Assembly (NCBI RefSeq): GCF_963924675.1
Contig: NC_089226.1
Location: forward strand, 49,555,124-49,619,123
From: Phocoena phocoena
Taxonomy: Eukaryota; Chordata; Mammalia; Artiodactyla; Phocoenidae
Direction of reading: 5' to 3'
Length of the DNA stretch: 64,000 nucleotides
Within the stretch, counting starts at the first letter, position 1. Each line of letters begins with the position of its first letter. Made by a program: the position numbers and the translations under genes. Positions 13,251 through 27,085 of this stretch are shown one piece after another. A model generated the notes under the pieces. That model worked only from the letters and a program-made list of their open reading frames with translations. It was not told where the DNA came from and made no database searches.

Positions 13251-13959
13251 AGCATGCTTTCTCCCTTGTTAAAACCATGTCGCATTTGTGCATTTTAAGA
13301 AAAATGAAGAAATAAATTGAATTGGGTTTAGCTTTGTCAAAAACTAACCTCGGCTTAAACTTAAATTCTAAAAGAGGGAAGCTGGTTTCCTCAATGATGT
13401 GCATCTTTCTGTACTGAGAACATTTCTGAAGGGAGCTTGGGGCTGCACACTTTCTCTGTTGTGGTATGCCAGAGTAAAATGAAGTCTTGGAAAACATGTT
13501 CAGTCATTTAATAAACTTTTATTAGGTGCCAATACAAGGCAGCTTGCTGCACAGTGTGGACCAAGATGAGTAAGTCATGGTCACTGCCCTGAAGGAGCAG
13601 GGATACTAGAGGAGAAAATGGGTCTCCACAGGGAGGAAGCGATTCATACTAAATAAGAGGGACAGGAAGCTTGCTCTGAAGTTCAGGCTCCCCTAAACTT
13701 GATTCTAGCTTGGAAGCTGGGGGGATTTGAATTGGGGAGCCTTGAAAGATTAGTAAAGCTTGCAAGGAATGGGCAGTGGCGTAGGAATAAGATACTGGAC
13801 ACATGCGAAGTAAAACACAGTTTGCTTTCACTTCAAGCAACAGTTGATGAAGAATGGAAACTCAGAACTGGAAAGTAAGACTCAAGTCAGTTCTGGTGCT
13901 TTAAATTTTCCAAGAAACTTGTACTTAATCCTGTAGACAGTGAAGAATTTTAACAGTTG

Positions 13960-14130
13960 TGACCAAACCCAACCTAGTGATTTCCTCTGGGCTCCACCCT
14001 TAATGTATCTGGATTGCTGCCCAAATGTCACTCCCAGGCAGAGCTCGAAACTTACTCATCTTTGTGCCCCTAGCACTTAGCACAGTGTCTACCGGACACA
14101 TATTGGCTACTCAGTCCACCCTTTTTAGAG
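13960..14130 (+). repeat. L2 3' end remnant
   Basis: It contains tttgtgcccctagcacttag followed by cacagtgtctaccggacaca, as at the end of L2. Confidence 0.5.
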
Positions 14131-16669
14131 GAAAGGTGAGTGAATGATCAAAAGTAGGTTTCCAAGAGGTCAGTCTGGCGACCATGGGAAAGACAGTTTG
14201 GAGGGGAGAGAGACTGACATTGGGGGATGTTGGGATAGCTAAAGCAGTATTGTGGGTACAAGATTCTGAAAATCTGAATTTCAAACAGTGGCAACGGAAA
14301 GGAAAATAGGGAACTGTTGCTAAAGAGATCAGAGAGGACCATCATCCTTGGACATCTGACCTCATATTCTGTTTCCTTTTCTAAAGCCTTGAGCTCCCTT
14401 TCAGAGGGCATGTTGACTGGGAGAAGGGGACATGGGGCAGATGGGAGGTATTGGTGATAGGATCATGGCAGTCTCCCTGAATCAAACTGGAGCTAGCATT
14501 AAGAAGCCTCAGTTCTGTTTCATATACTCTTGGAAATTCCCATATGGTCATTGGATCCTACTATGTCATTTACAGATGAAGAAACAGAATCATTTTTCTG
14601 GAACACACAGAGAGTTAGTAGCAGAGCCTGCCATTGAATCATTTATCAAAAAAGTGACTTGACAGTCAGTGTTTTGTTAGCAAGACAGGAATTATGTTTG
14701 CTTCACCAGGGTGAGTTATGAGGATTGCTTTTGTAACAGCTTCAAAGTGACATTTTGAGTTTCAAAGGAAAGGTCATTACTGCCCTCAAAAAAAGGGAAA
14801 CCTTCTTAATAGAGCTAGTTTTTGGGTGGCCAGAGCCCAGTGAAGAGCTCAGATGTCCAGAGTGACCTAGAGATTCAGGAAGGATGGGATGAAAGGAGAG
14901 CCATACTGCCTCAGTCCACAGCCATCAGGAAGGCAGCATTTCTGCTCAAAGTTCATAAACTCAGGAAAGGCTACCCCTCAGGTTCTTTATTATCACTTTC
15001 CTATTCCAGGCCTTCTACGAGTTTCCCAATTGTTCTTCCTGGCTCTAGCCTTTCTCCTCTGATTCTTTCCCCATACTGCATGCAGGGTGGTTTTAACCAG
15101 TCTAACGTTTTTACATAAAGAGCCAAGACAGGGTTGTGTCCGGGGAATTCTGCAGTGTCACCAGTGCAGCATGGGAAGAGCTGCTAACTCACTATATTTT
15201 CTTTTGAAAGTGATAATCACATTTTTCCAAACCTTGAGCTCCCACGTCCACTGAGAGCCATGTGAGCAGCACACAGATAATTCTCTGGTTAAAGAAATGC
15301 TAGTGGCTTCTCTGCAGATGGTTCTCAAAGGGGCCCACAGTTGAGTTTCCTTCTCTGATACATGTAAGGAGGGGTCCCTATCTCAACCTTGAAAGCCAGC
15401 TGAACTCAACGAACATTTTTTACTGAATAAATACATGTGATTTTACTTACTCCTCATAGGGTATTTGTCAAGTTACTAATGAGGGAACTGCTAGTCTGTG
15501 GAATGGAATGGAGAATAAATCATGTTCCTTGTGTGTTTCCATGCATATTTATTTCTTGGGTCACTTCCCTTGTAGGTCCAAAAACTACCATTGTTGAAAC
15601 AACCAAGTTAATCTGCAGCCTTATATACTAAAGTTAGTATAATTAATAACTGACAAAATCTGTCCACTACAGACATACACATTCATTTTTACAGTATGTT
15701 TTAGTTTGTTCAGTTCTTCCACCTTAATAATATTGTTAAAACACTTTGTTGTTGTTGTTTTGTACATTTTGACTCGAATGTGTTTGAATAACCTCATCCG
15801 CAGGAGGAAAAAAGTACAAAAGTTGTAAATTTTTTAAAATACCTTTGAAATTCAGTGTTATCTTCATTGCCTAATTAGGCTAAAGCTTTCACTTCATGAA
15901 TGTTAGAAAGAATATGGTAAATTGAAACATAATAGATTCACTTGCTCATAGTGTTTCCTCCCCTCTAATGTTTTCAGCTTTTTAACAGACATTTGTTGAG
16001 GCCATACTATGTGCCACATACCAATTTAAGCAATGGGAAGTACACCATGAATAAGACAGGGTTCCAGCCTGTAGGAATCATAAAATGTTCTGTGGAGATA
16101 AACATATCAGCAAATGACAAATAGAATCCGCTAAGTGCTGAGTGAGAAGTGAGGCCAAAATACTATTTGAACTCAGACCTGGAATACTTAAGCCTCCTTT
16201 GGAGTTCATAGGCAAGTTCCTAGAAGATATAATGTCCCAAATGAGCCTTGAAGGATCAGTAGAATCTAGTGTGAAAGGCTGGAAAGACCTCTGTATTTTG
16301 TAGGCAGAGGGGAGGGCATGTAAAGACAGGAAGCAGCCCAGTGTGTGCAGGGAAGCCAAAGAAGCCTCGTGTTACTTAAATGCAAGAGCTTAAGTACAGA
16401 GCTGCAAGTGTCAGCCAAGAAGGCAGAGGGGAAGTCAGGACCCAGATCTCGAGGGCGGTGGGGAGGCTTTGGAGGATTTTAGCAAGATTAGATTAGAACT
16501 TTAGCAGATCGCTCTCCTGCTGTGTGGAATAAATTTCCAAAAGGAGGCAACCCTAGAAAGCTGGAGTCCATTTTAACAATGCAGGTGAGACATGGAGTTA
16601 GCCTAACCTAGGACGACAGAGTAGCAACAGAGAGGAAAGAAGAGACCAGAAAATATTTAGCCTGAGGCA

Positions 16670-16830
16670 CCTATATCAGCATCAGCTGAGGCTCTTTATT
16701 AAAAATGGAGATGCCCAGGCTCAAACCCAGCCCTGTGGAATCAGAATCTCTGGGGATGGAGATAGGAAAGTTGCATGTTAATAAGCTCCCAGGAAAATTC
16801 TATAGGCTTGCTAAAATTCGAGATACACAG
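16670..16830 (+). repeat. MER5-like hAT transposon remnant
   Basis: It contains catcagctgaggctctttat, ctgtggaatcagaatctctg and a later aagctcccaggaaaattct, the order seen in MER5-type elements. Strand and subfamily are uncertain. Confidence 0.5.
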
Positions 16831-16994
16831 GTATAGCAGAAAGGTTTGATATAACACAGAATGACCAGTTTCTATCAGAATTATCATAATATATCTAAGC
16901 CTTAATCACCTGATATGTAAAAATGGAAATCATATTAAAAGAGCTAATATATGTAAAGTACCTAGAAATATTACTCCCTTACTCCCACCCCCCG

Positions 16995-17015
16995 CACACA
17001 CACACACACACACAC
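16995..17015. repeat. (CA)n microsatellite
   Basis: An uninterrupted CA run of about ten units. Confidence 0.9.
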
Positions 17016-17339
17016 TGTGCTATGGGTGGAGAGGGAGGGAGAGTTGGCCCTACAGCCTTGCCATACACCTACTGGCACAGGGGTGTTCCTGACTATGTGC
17101 TTGCTGACTTTATAACTAGGCAGGAAGGTAGAGGTGACAGCAGACTAATCTCAGTCTTCCACTCCTGTCCCTGCTGTTGGCTGCTATCAGGATTGTTTCT
17201 GAGTTGTCTACCATGTTGTGTAATTACCTGTGGAAAATTCCAGAACAGACTTGATCAGTGCTTACTACATTGGAGAACTGCTGCCTTCTCTTCAGTATGC
17301 CAGTTACTCTGAACATCCATAGACTGCCTTATGTTCTAC

Positions 17340-17490
17340 AGGTTATTTTTATAGGCATTGCTCATTTGCGTCTTACGAAAATTCTTAATATGCCCATTTT
17401 ATGGATGAGAAAACTGAAGCTTAGAAAGGATGAATAACTTACCCAAGTTCACAGAGCTAGTAAGTGACAGAGCTGGGCCCTGCATGATGA
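17340..17490 (+). repeat. MIR remnant
   Basis: It contains cccattttatggatgagaaa, aactgaagcttagaaagg and agagctagtaagtgacagag, a well-preserved MIR core. Confidence 0.65.
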
Positions 17491-17884
17491 CATATTGTGT
17501 GAGCAGAGTAGAATAATTGATTCTTTAAGGCATTTTATATATGAACTCATTCTAGATGTTATTAGCATAGCTAATTCTATCTATTTAATTAGTGATGCTA
17601 AGGCTAAAGTAATATAAATAGGAGATGTATAATTTGTGGTTATATGAATAACAAGTATAGTTTCATCAGATGAGAACACTGACTTTTTGTTCAATTTTCT
17701 TCCCGCTATTAATTCAGGTTGTTAAGTATTATGCAGAAAATTTGGCTCAAACCCATTTCTACGTTGGGAGTTATTCATGAATCAATTCTGACTCACTACA
17801 GGGCTTCCTTTAACCTGACTCTTTAAGGTAAAAGAGCCAGAGTCACACCTCAGAGCTTGCATGTTTCACTTTGCAAAAGTTTTT

Positions 17885-18230
17885 TTTTTTTTTTTAAATG
17901 TATTTATTTGGCTGCGTTGGGTCTTCATTGCTGCACGCGGGCTCTCTCTAGTTAACAGCGAGTGGGGGCTACTCTGTTACGGTGCACGGGCTTCTTCTTG
18001 TAGTGGCTTCTCTTGTTGCGGAGCATGGGCTCTAGGCGTGTGGGCTTCAGTAGTTATGGCACACAGGCTCAGTAGTTATGGCTCACGGGCTCTTGAGCAC
18101 AGGCTCAGTAGTTGTGGTGCACGGGCTTAGTTGCTCCGTGGCATGTGGGATCTTCCTGGACCAGGGTTCGAACCCATGTCCCCTGCTTTGGCAGGCAGAT
18201 TCTTAACTACTGCGCCACCAGGGAAGCCCC
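17885..18230 (-). mobile_element. Full CHR-type SINE, long form, antisense
   Basis: The T-run is the reversed tail, and the head ends gcgccaccagggaagcccc. The target duplication tgcaaaagttttt occurs at 17872-17884 and 18231-18243. The middle has an extra cagtagttatggc-type repeat that makes it longer than its relatives. Confidence 0.92.
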
Positions 18231-18529
18231 TGCAAAAGTTTTTAACTCCTTAAAAGCTCAAACATCAGTACTGAAAGATAAAGATGCAGAAGCTACTGTC
18301 CAGTCATCTGACTTCCTCACTATGGTAATTATAGGCAGAGTCTCAACAAGCCAAAACAGTATATCTTGCCTCTTTTCAACTGTACACTGTGTCTATATGT
18401 AGGTAGAAAGTCTTTTTTTTAATGACAGATCATGTAATATCTGAAAAACTTTCAGCAACAGCTTCCAGTGTGTTCCTAATACTCATTAAAAAATACCTAA
18501 TTACTTTGCCCTTTTATTTTAAAAAATAG

Positions 18530-18725
18530 CCTCTGAAATTAGACTGCCTTGGGGTCTATTCTTAGCTATTTGATCTGGAACTAGTAGCTTCTCTTTCTGA
18601 GACTCTGATTTTTCAACTGTAATAAAATCTAGAAAGTAGGTTGCAAGTTCCTTGAAGGCAGGGAATGTGATTTATTTAAGGCCTAAAATAGTTCATGGCA
18701 CTCAACCAATAATTACTGAATTAAA
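18530..18725 (-). repeat. MIR/L2-like remnant, antisense
   Basis: Sequence such as gcttctctttctgagactct resembles reversed MIR. Assignment is weak. Confidence 0.35.
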
Positions 18726-18990
18726 TAATGTGAGAGTAAAAAAGGTGATATATTAGGAGAAAAGGTATATAAATTAGAGTGTACAGTCTACATGTTTTTT
18801 GCTGTAGTTTGTGAATGGAGAACTAGACAATTTACTGTTGGCATTAAAGGAAGTTTCTCTTAATCTGAGTGTTATTTCATTTCAATATATAGGTTTTGAG
18901 TATCCCTTATGTGCAGGAAACTGCTCTGACCACTGAGTGGGGACATGGATAAGTAAGGCCCCGCCTCTGCCATTCCAGAGCTTACCTTCT

Positions 18991-18993
<3 letters not shown>

Positions 18994-19031
<38 letters not shown>
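18994..19031. repeat. (AC)n microsatellite
   Basis: An uninterrupted AC run of about 19 units, the longest microsatellite in the window. Confidence 0.92.
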
Positions 19032-19033
<2 letters not shown>

Positions 19034-20089
19034 CAATATAGCATAAGGTGAAAAAGTTTAGTGAGGGATGTACAGAGTCTTAATGGAGATTCAAAGGAGA
19101 GAAGAGAAGGCCAGTCTGAGAGCAATTAAGAAATGATTCCAAGAAGAGGTAGCATTTTAGCTAAGTCTGTGAGGATTGAGTAAGATTTCAACAACTGTAG
19201 AATAATTGTAATTTTCACATTTAGAAAATAGTAGAAGCAAAAGTAAAGGAGTAGTGGGTATGTGATAACCAGCAAGTACTATATTTGACTGGAACAAAGA
19301 ACACACACACACACAGAGGTAGTGGGGGAAGTAAGGTTGGAAATGTAGCTTGAGGTCCAGTGATGGAGGTATTGAGTATTCCATTGAAAAGTTCAAGGAG
19401 GCTGTTCTTTGGCTCTGGGATAGAGTAGTGACAGGATTTGTTTGTGAATAAAGACATTGACTCTTGTTGCTGGGAGGATGGGTGGTGGGTACCTGGGAGA
19501 GACTGGAGTAGTGGGGCACCTTGGGGGAAGGTGCTGGAAGGACTCAGGTCACAGAGGCCTCAGAGATTGAAAGGTCACAAATAGCAATGGTGGTTAGCAG
19601 AGAATGTTGAAAGTGTTATCCATGAACAAATGGAGGATCCCGAATGAGTTACTAATTGGTAGAGAAAGGGGTAAAGGCAAATCATGCAAAGTAACTGCGC
19701 CCACGAGGATGACAATGGAAGGGAGCATGAACTTGATAGAACCCAGACTAGAAATTAAAATTGTACACATGCTTTTAGGCCTAGCCTCAAGCAGATATCT
19801 TCCTAACACCCCACCTCAAGATGGTTGCCTTACCTTCCAGTGCAAGTCTCCAGCACTAAATAGTTGCTGTGTGCTATTAAAAATCGGCACAGTTTATGAT
19901 ACCGAAATAACCACTGAATTGAACTGAAAACTAACCAGGGCAGATTCAATAAAACTGTCACTAAAGTACTTTTTTTAAAAAAATGAAACCAATTTTAGAC
20001 TGATTGCCAGGTTAAAAGCAGAAATGTGTTGTAATGGATCCACTCCAGTGGGATTAAGAAATTCTTCATGGATACTAGTAATAAGTCTT

Positions 20090-20200
20090 CATATTTACAG
20101 AACTCTTTGGTATATTATCCATGTCATAGATGAAGAGGCAGGGACCGAGGATTAAGTGACCTGTCCATAGTCACACAGCCAAGTGCTATCCTTTGGAGGC
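20090..20200 (+). repeat. MIR remnant
   Basis: It contains catagatgaagaggcaggga and tagtcacacagccaagtgct. Confidence 0.55.
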
Positions 20201-23200
20201 ACATGAAGATCATTTCAGTTACTTAGCAAAAGTTTACAAGGTGTCTTTCATGCCCAGCACTGTGCTAGGGCTTGGGGGAAACAAAGATGCATTAGCCTTT
20301 GCTTGCTCTTGGCAAACATAGGATGGTCTGGGAAGGACTGGGATTTCCTTGGAAGTTGGCGCTCTTAGTATATAATATTCCTCTGTAAAATGGGCTAGTA
20401 AGAGGGGTGCAGTAAACTTGCTTCATTAAGATGTGAGATAAACTAACAAAAAGAGACATAGTATGAAAGATATTTAGTCAAATCAAAATTACACTTTTCA
20501 AGAAAAACATCTGTGTGTAGCCCACTTGTTATCTATCATGTAATAAGCGCCATGAGTCTCCCACCTAACATGAAGGTATGAAACAATGAAAAGCATTTCA
20601 TGGCCAAGGATTATGATTTATCAGATTGTGTGCACTTGGGGTCCATTTAGAGAAGAGGGGGAAAAATAACTCTTTCCATGAAGCAAGTGCAATTGGTATA
20701 CATGGGTACCAGTGACAAAGCTCAGGGAAACATCCTTTATTTGTTAGTAGTGATAAGGTGTAATGCAAAGAGTTGCCATTCATTTACAGAGTTCTGGGCA
20801 ATTTGGGTGACACAACTACCAGGTGAGAGTTTTCCCAGTCTCAAATTTATTGCAGGCACTTGTCAGTCTGAGTTAGAGCCTTCCTCACTTGAAAAGAAGC
20901 AAAAAACTTGCAGAGTGCTATTTGCCTTTCATGTTTTGACAACTTCATGAATATTTGTAAAGATTTTGTTACCACTTGTTGAAACTGGTATTTGGGCATT
21001 CTTGATGTGAATGGTTGTTTTTCCTGGAAGGCCCCAAGAAGCCACCGTTTCTGTCTGTAATTGGCTTGTACTCACCTGTCACGAAGAATTAACACCTTAA
21101 TGAATTTGGAGCACGTGTTCAATGTGAATTACAGAGCTTGTCATTCTTCGTTTATGGAGAAAGCGTTCTGTGAACACCTCCCATGGCTGCAGGCCGTAGT
21201 GGAAGTGGTGTGCTGAGACACAAGCCCAGATTACAGTCAGAAAATAAATACATGAATTCATGATTGCTACTCAGTGCTATTTATGATTGCTTTCATTACT
21301 TTGTTAAAGGTAAGGAGTTCTTTCCCCCAGCGGACCCCCAAGAGTGGATAGAACTTTTGTGTTTACACCCTTCTCAGTAATAGGCAGAGTTCACATTTGG
21401 TAAATAAAGGATTTGGCTTTGATCAGTAAATGTGATAACTATATAGCTAACATTTACTGAAGGTTATTTATGAGCCAAAAGTTTTGCTAAATAGATTATA
21501 AGAATTTTTTTCATTAAATCTTCACAAAAAGCCTATGAGGTGAAAACTACATAGTGGCATTTTTTAAAGAAAATAATCCTTCTTGTCCCTGCCCAACCCC
21601 AAAGTGTTGACTAAATCCTCCATGATGATGTTCCCTAAATATATAAGCATAAAATTAAGTGCAAATTTCTTACACTTATAGCTCTTATCATCTATAAAGT
21701 TAAAATAAAATTACAAATTAAATGCCATATATATTTAGCATTTATTTATACATTATAGCAACAAAATTCAAAATCACAACATAAATGTGATTGATGTTGT
21801 TTTAGTACTACTAAATCTTCACCTACAATGTAAACATGGTAGTGGCTGCCGTGTGGAAGTTTCTTTTGAGTTGTACCTGCTGCGTGTTAGGTGAAGACTC
21901 AATTCTCTCACCACTACATTCACCGAAAAACCACTGCGGAGGTCCCAGGCTGGCTGTCACTCCTCCCCGTTTACCCAGCCCCTAGCTCTGACCCCTTGGG
22001 AGTTGTTGAATGAATTATTATGGACCTCATTTATCATAATACAGATGCCTTCCGTGGCTGAATCCAAACTTGTCAGTTTTCCTTGCCTGCCTTTCTGCAG
22101 AACTCAGCTGTACTCCCTTGGCACTGTCTGCACGTATGTGTCCGGGGCAGCATCTCTGCCCAGCCCCCATCCAAGCTGAGCTATGCTATTTTTAATCTAC
22201 CGTGGGCTGAGAAACCCAAGGAATATGCTTTTTTTTTTTTTCTTTTCATTTAATAGAAGTAGTCTCTCCTCTGTGATGAAAGTGCATAAGACTTTGTTGG
22301 GTAGATTTTGTGACTTCTCTGTCAGCCGCAAAATTCTCCTCCAGCAGAATTTATAATCCAAGTACTTGAAGTGGTTGATTAAATGACAAAAGAATGGTTT
22401 CTTGACTCTATTTGTGATTTCTGCAGAAAAATGTGTACTGTGCATTTAGTGCTCAATTATTCCTTCAATAGACGTAAACGTTCAATAGTATCATGTGTAA
22501 CAGAGAGGAGCACAGTGCAGGTGAACTGTCTCTTTGTCTTTCCTGCCACTTCTCTGAGTTCCATCCTCCATGGAGTAGAGTAAATCCTCTACTCCATCCA
22601 CAGAGCTTCTTACCATTCCTTAGTCCCACAGAACTGGGGAAGGGTGAAGGGGAGAAGAGGTGGCCTTGCGTCCCCTGTTGCGGCCTTTCATCTGCACAAA
22701 CCGACTTTTGCTACTTCCCCACTGGACAATCTCCTACTCATTAAAACCCCTAAAACAGTGCCCCAGAGCCTTCTTCAGCCTCCCCAGTGGCCTTGCTCCC
22801 TCCATGGTGCCCCCACAGCTTGTTGTAAGTAACTCCATCATAACGATTATAACAGTGTAGTAATGATTTGCTTAAACTGTGAGCTCCTCGTTTTGTGTTC
22901 CCAATGTTTATTATAGCCACATTATTGCCGAGGGGACACACATGGTGGGTGAAACATCCCACATAACATTGAGCAAGAGCCAGCCTGAGAGTGTGAGCTT
23001 TTGCAATTCCTTTTCCCAGAGCGGGGTGCCATTTTCTAATTTGCCCCAGGCACTTTTTGCCATTAGAGCCCTGGATATAAAGTTTGGCAAAAACAATAAA
23101 TGCTTATGGCATAAAAATAATTACGATTTATTGAGCACTTACCATGGCTAAGCTCATACACGCCTGGTTGCATTTACCACTGCAATAGCCTGTGATGGAG

Positions 23201-23719
23201 GCATTAGTTATGCCACTCCTTTGGAATCTTCAAGTAATGGATATTGCTGTCAAATGTAGTATCTTCTACTAGAGTGTGCAGTCTTCAGCCCCTGAAATGA
23301 GGATTGAGAATGGGGAAAAAGTAATAATGTTGTTTATTAGATGCTAGCTATTTCCTAGGCACTGTGCTAAGTGATGCAAGTATATTTTCTCACAAGTGAA
23401 ACACAATTGTTACATGAACAGTATGTCCAGACAAGGTGCAAAGATGCCTCCCCTCGAACCAGGTTAGTAGCAGGAGGGAAGGAGAAAAAAAATGACAGAA
23501 ATACACAAGGAAGGGATTAAGGTTGATGGCAAAGCTTCTGGTGGATACTTGGGGAAAAAATTCCTCCCCATGCTCAAGAAACATTCTCTTTGGCTTTAAA
23601 GTGACAATCAGTTATAGTGACAGACTCACTCAGTGATCCCTGGTGTCTAACACAGAAGTAACAATGAACTTGCTGGGATGTGACATGAACATGAATAGGA
23701 AAGGGATGTGTGTATGTGT

Positions 23720-23786
23720 AAGAGAGAGAGAAAAAGAGAGAAAAGGATGGAGGGAGGGAGGGAGGGAGAGGGAGAGAGAGAAAGAG
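23720..23786. repeat. Purine-only GA/GGGA low-complexity tract
   Basis: Almost entirely A/G: agagagag blocks, then ggagg repeats, then agagag again, with a single T near the middle. Confidence 0.85.
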
Positions 23787-25053
23787 ATTGTTCTTAAAAG
23801 GAAGTGCTGGGGGGTTTGAAGGTGTTTTTATTCCCTTGAGGTGTGTATATATGTTTTCATGGTTTTTATCTCTGCACTCTAAAATCTTAGAGGATTTCAA
23901 GTCTTAGTCAAGTGAAAAATCTGTACTTTTATCAGCTGCCGTTCAAAGTTTAGCAAGCAATGTTCGATTTTTCTCTCCCCAAAGAATGAACCATTGTGAA
24001 ACCCTTAAGCCACTCACATCCTCTCACATTAGAACTACAATCTGCTCTCTTGACGAGCTCTGCTTGTCTTAGAAAACACAGTCTGCTAGCATATAGCGTA
24101 TGAAATGCACCTTAAAGGAAATATGTAGATGGAAGGCACAGTGTGGGCTAGACAGAAATGCCCAAGACACAGACCACCTCTCCACTCTCCTGCCACAAGA
24201 CTGAACTCCCAGTGAGAGTCCTAATCCCTGTGGCTCATCCTGCTAAAATGAGGCTACAGGCCTAGGGCCCAGCAGTCTCAGCTATAATGGACTTGCCTTC
24301 ATTTGTAAGGTGTACCTCTTCTTCCATTCAAGCATGAAGTAAGAATTGTTCAATCAGGCACAACCTTACAAAAAATACTATTTATTATTTGTACTTATTG
24401 GTTTGCCTGCAGTTACTCCTGAGACATGAATGCTGCAAGTGACCTTGTACTCTGGGTCTGGAGGTGACATCAGATGGTGGGAGACAAAGAGCAAACCATC
24501 AGTTCCTGAAACTCAGTCATCATTCAAGAGAATGAAGCTGAGTACCTCTCCTAGTTGAAGGAGGGAAGAAAAGGAGGGAACAGGCAAGGGGAGGAAGAGG
24601 AAAAATCCTCATTGCATGAAGGACCTTCGAGGTCATCTCATTTATCTCCCTGATTGACAGAAGAGGAAGGTGCTCAGGGAGGGAAAGTGACTTTCCTAAG
24701 CTCATATGGACAGGAGGGGCCGGGGCCAGGAGTCTCTCCTTGGAGTTTCCGTAGTGAGTATAGCCTGAATATTTGCCTGTTGTCTGCCACTAGACAGTAA
24801 GCCCCACAAGCAAAGCAAGTTACGTCTCTGAGCCTCTCATGTTACCATTGGTGATAATGATGATGGTGATGATGGGAAGTAGGGATGGTACAGATGAGGA
24901 AAATAAATCTTAGAAAGGTTCAATAACTTGCCCCAAGGCCACACAGCTAGTGAGTTGGATCAAACATATTAGCAAAGAAGACTCTTGAAAAGAAAATGTG
25001 TCTAGCAGAGAAGTGGTGTGCCTGGGCCCATCTGATGCCAGGACTGGGCTCTT

Positions 25054-26138
25054 TTTTTTTTTTTTTTTTAACATATTTATTAGAGTATAATTGCTTTACA
25101 ATGTTGTGTTAGTTTCTGCTGTATAACAAAGTGAATCCGCTATATGTATACATATATCCCTTTATCCCCTCCCTCTTGCGTCTCCCTCGTGCCCTCCCTA
25201 TCCCACCCCTCTAGGTGGTCACAAAGCACCAAGCTGATCTCCCTGTGCTATGTGGCTGCTTCCCACTAGCTATTTTACATTTGATAGTGTATATATATCA
25301 ATGCCACTCTCTCACTTTGTCCCAGCTTACCCTTCCCCCTCTCCGTTTCCTCAAGTCCATTCTCTACATCTGTATCTTTATTCCTGTCCTGCTCCTAGGT
25401 TCATCAGAACCTTTTTTTTTTTTTAGATTGCATATATATGTGTTAGCATACAGTATTTGTTTTTCTCTTTCTGACTTACTTCACTGTGTATGATGGACTC
25501 TAGGTCCATCCACCTCACTACAAATAACTCAATTTCGTTTCTTTTTATGACTGAGTAATATTCCATTGTATATGTGTGCCACATCTTCTTTATCCATTCA
25601 TCTGTTGATGGACACTTAGGTTGCTTCCATGTCCTGGCTATTGTAAATAGTGCTGCAATGAACATTGTGGTACATGACTCTTTTTGAATTATGGTTTTCT
25701 CAGGATATATGCCCAGTAGTGGGATTGCTGGGTCGTATGGTAGTTCTGTTTTTAGTGTTTTAAGGAACCTCCATTCTGTTCTTCATAGTGGCTGTAACAA
25801 TTTACATTCCCACCAGCAGTGCAAGAGGATTCCCTTTTCTCCACACCCTCTCCAGCATTTATTGTTTGTAGATTTTTTGATGATGGCCATTCTGACTGGT
25901 GTGAGATGATATCTCATTGTAGTTTTGATTTGCATTTCTCTAATGATTAATGATGTTGAGCACCCTTTCATGTGTTTGTTGGCAATCTGTATATCTTCTT
26001 TGGAGAAATGTCTATTTAGGTCTTCTGCCCATTTTTGGATTGGGCTGTTTGTTTTTTTGATATTGAGCTGCTTGTATATTTTGGAGATTAATCCTTTGTC
26101 AGTTGCAAATATTTTCTCCCATTCTGAGGGTTGTCTTT
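25054..26138 (-). mobile_element. 5'-truncated L1 3' end, antisense, with target duplication
   Basis: It has the same family and layout as the copy at 4434: a T-run, reversed 3' UTR and reversed ORF2 C-terminal region. The target duplication aggactgggctctt occurs at 25040-25053 and 26139-26152. It is non-functional. Confidence 0.92.
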
Positions 26139-26429
26139 AGGACTGGGCTCTTATCTCTTCCCCTTGCACACTCCTCACTGAACAAATACCTGGGAGTCTC
26201 TAGTGATGTTGGCCTCGCCCTGTAGCATCACACGCCTCCAAACAACAAACAAGGTTGTGAAACAAACCAGACTGTGAAATGAAGTAATTGGTCCCTCCCT
26301 TCCTGCCTGCAGTAGGACATAGTACGGATCCCCCTGCCATGGACAACTAGCTGTCAACCAACTCTTCCCTCAACCAGCACTGCTTGGGCAACTACTATGT
26401 ACTCAGCCCTAGAAAAGTGCAAACAGGAA

Positions 26430-26720
26430 ACAAGCTAGTCGTGAAATTTTGGCTCTGGAGTCCGAGAGCTGAGTTTGAATCCAGTTCTGCCACTTACCAG
26501 CTGGGCAAATGATGTTACCTCTCTAAGCCTCAGTTCTCTCATTTGTATATGTGTAATAGTAGACAGAGGGGTGTGTGTGTGTGTGCACGCGCGAGTGTGT
26601 GATGGAATTGTGGGGAGGATTCAGTGAGGTAATTAGTACAGAATATTTGACAAGATTATACTGACAAGGGCACAGAGAAAGAGCTCAATAAATCTTGGTT
26701 GCTATTATTGTTATCGATGA
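26430..26720 (-). repeat. MIR remnant, antisense, with internal GT repeat
   Basis: It contains ttgaatccagttctgccact and ctaagcctcagttctctcat, then a (GT)n run near 26571-26585, then MIR-like aaagagctcaataaat. Confidence 0.6.
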
Positions 26721-26789
26721 GTTTATTTGGAGAAAAGACGCACTTTGAGTGAGCGGAGAACAGTCAAGAACTCTGCCTAACTCCTTTTG

Positions 26790-27085
26790 CTGGTGGAATA
26801 ACCTCCCCACCTGCTCTGTTCCACATGGTGAATGATGATCATTCTTCAATATCTAGTTCACCGTTCACCTCTTGCTCCTTTCCAGAGCAGAACTTACTCT
26901 GCCTTCCGATGCCTCTTCAGTACCGTGCACACACTGTCACACTGTATTAGTAACTTAGGAATCTCTCTCTGTCACTGAATTGTGAGGTCCTTGAGAGTTT
27001 ATTGCAGCTCCAGTTCCTAATTCAGCACCTGGCTTATACACGTGCTCAGCATATATTTGGTGCATGAATAAGTGGATGTAACTGT
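26790..27085 (+). repeat. L2 3' end remnant
   Basis: It contains gtgaggtccttgagagttta and attcagcacctggcttatac, as in the L2 3' end. Confidence 0.6.

Noticed and set aside
21030..21240. Moderately GC, repeat-free stretch that might be a conserved element or distal exon
   Set aside because: No open frame with splice sites and no recognisable motif. Conservation cannot be judged without alignment.
22197..23151. Cluster of short overlapping open frames on both strands
   Set aside because: No splice signals, no recognisable domains, no codon pattern. It is consistent with chance frames in intron.
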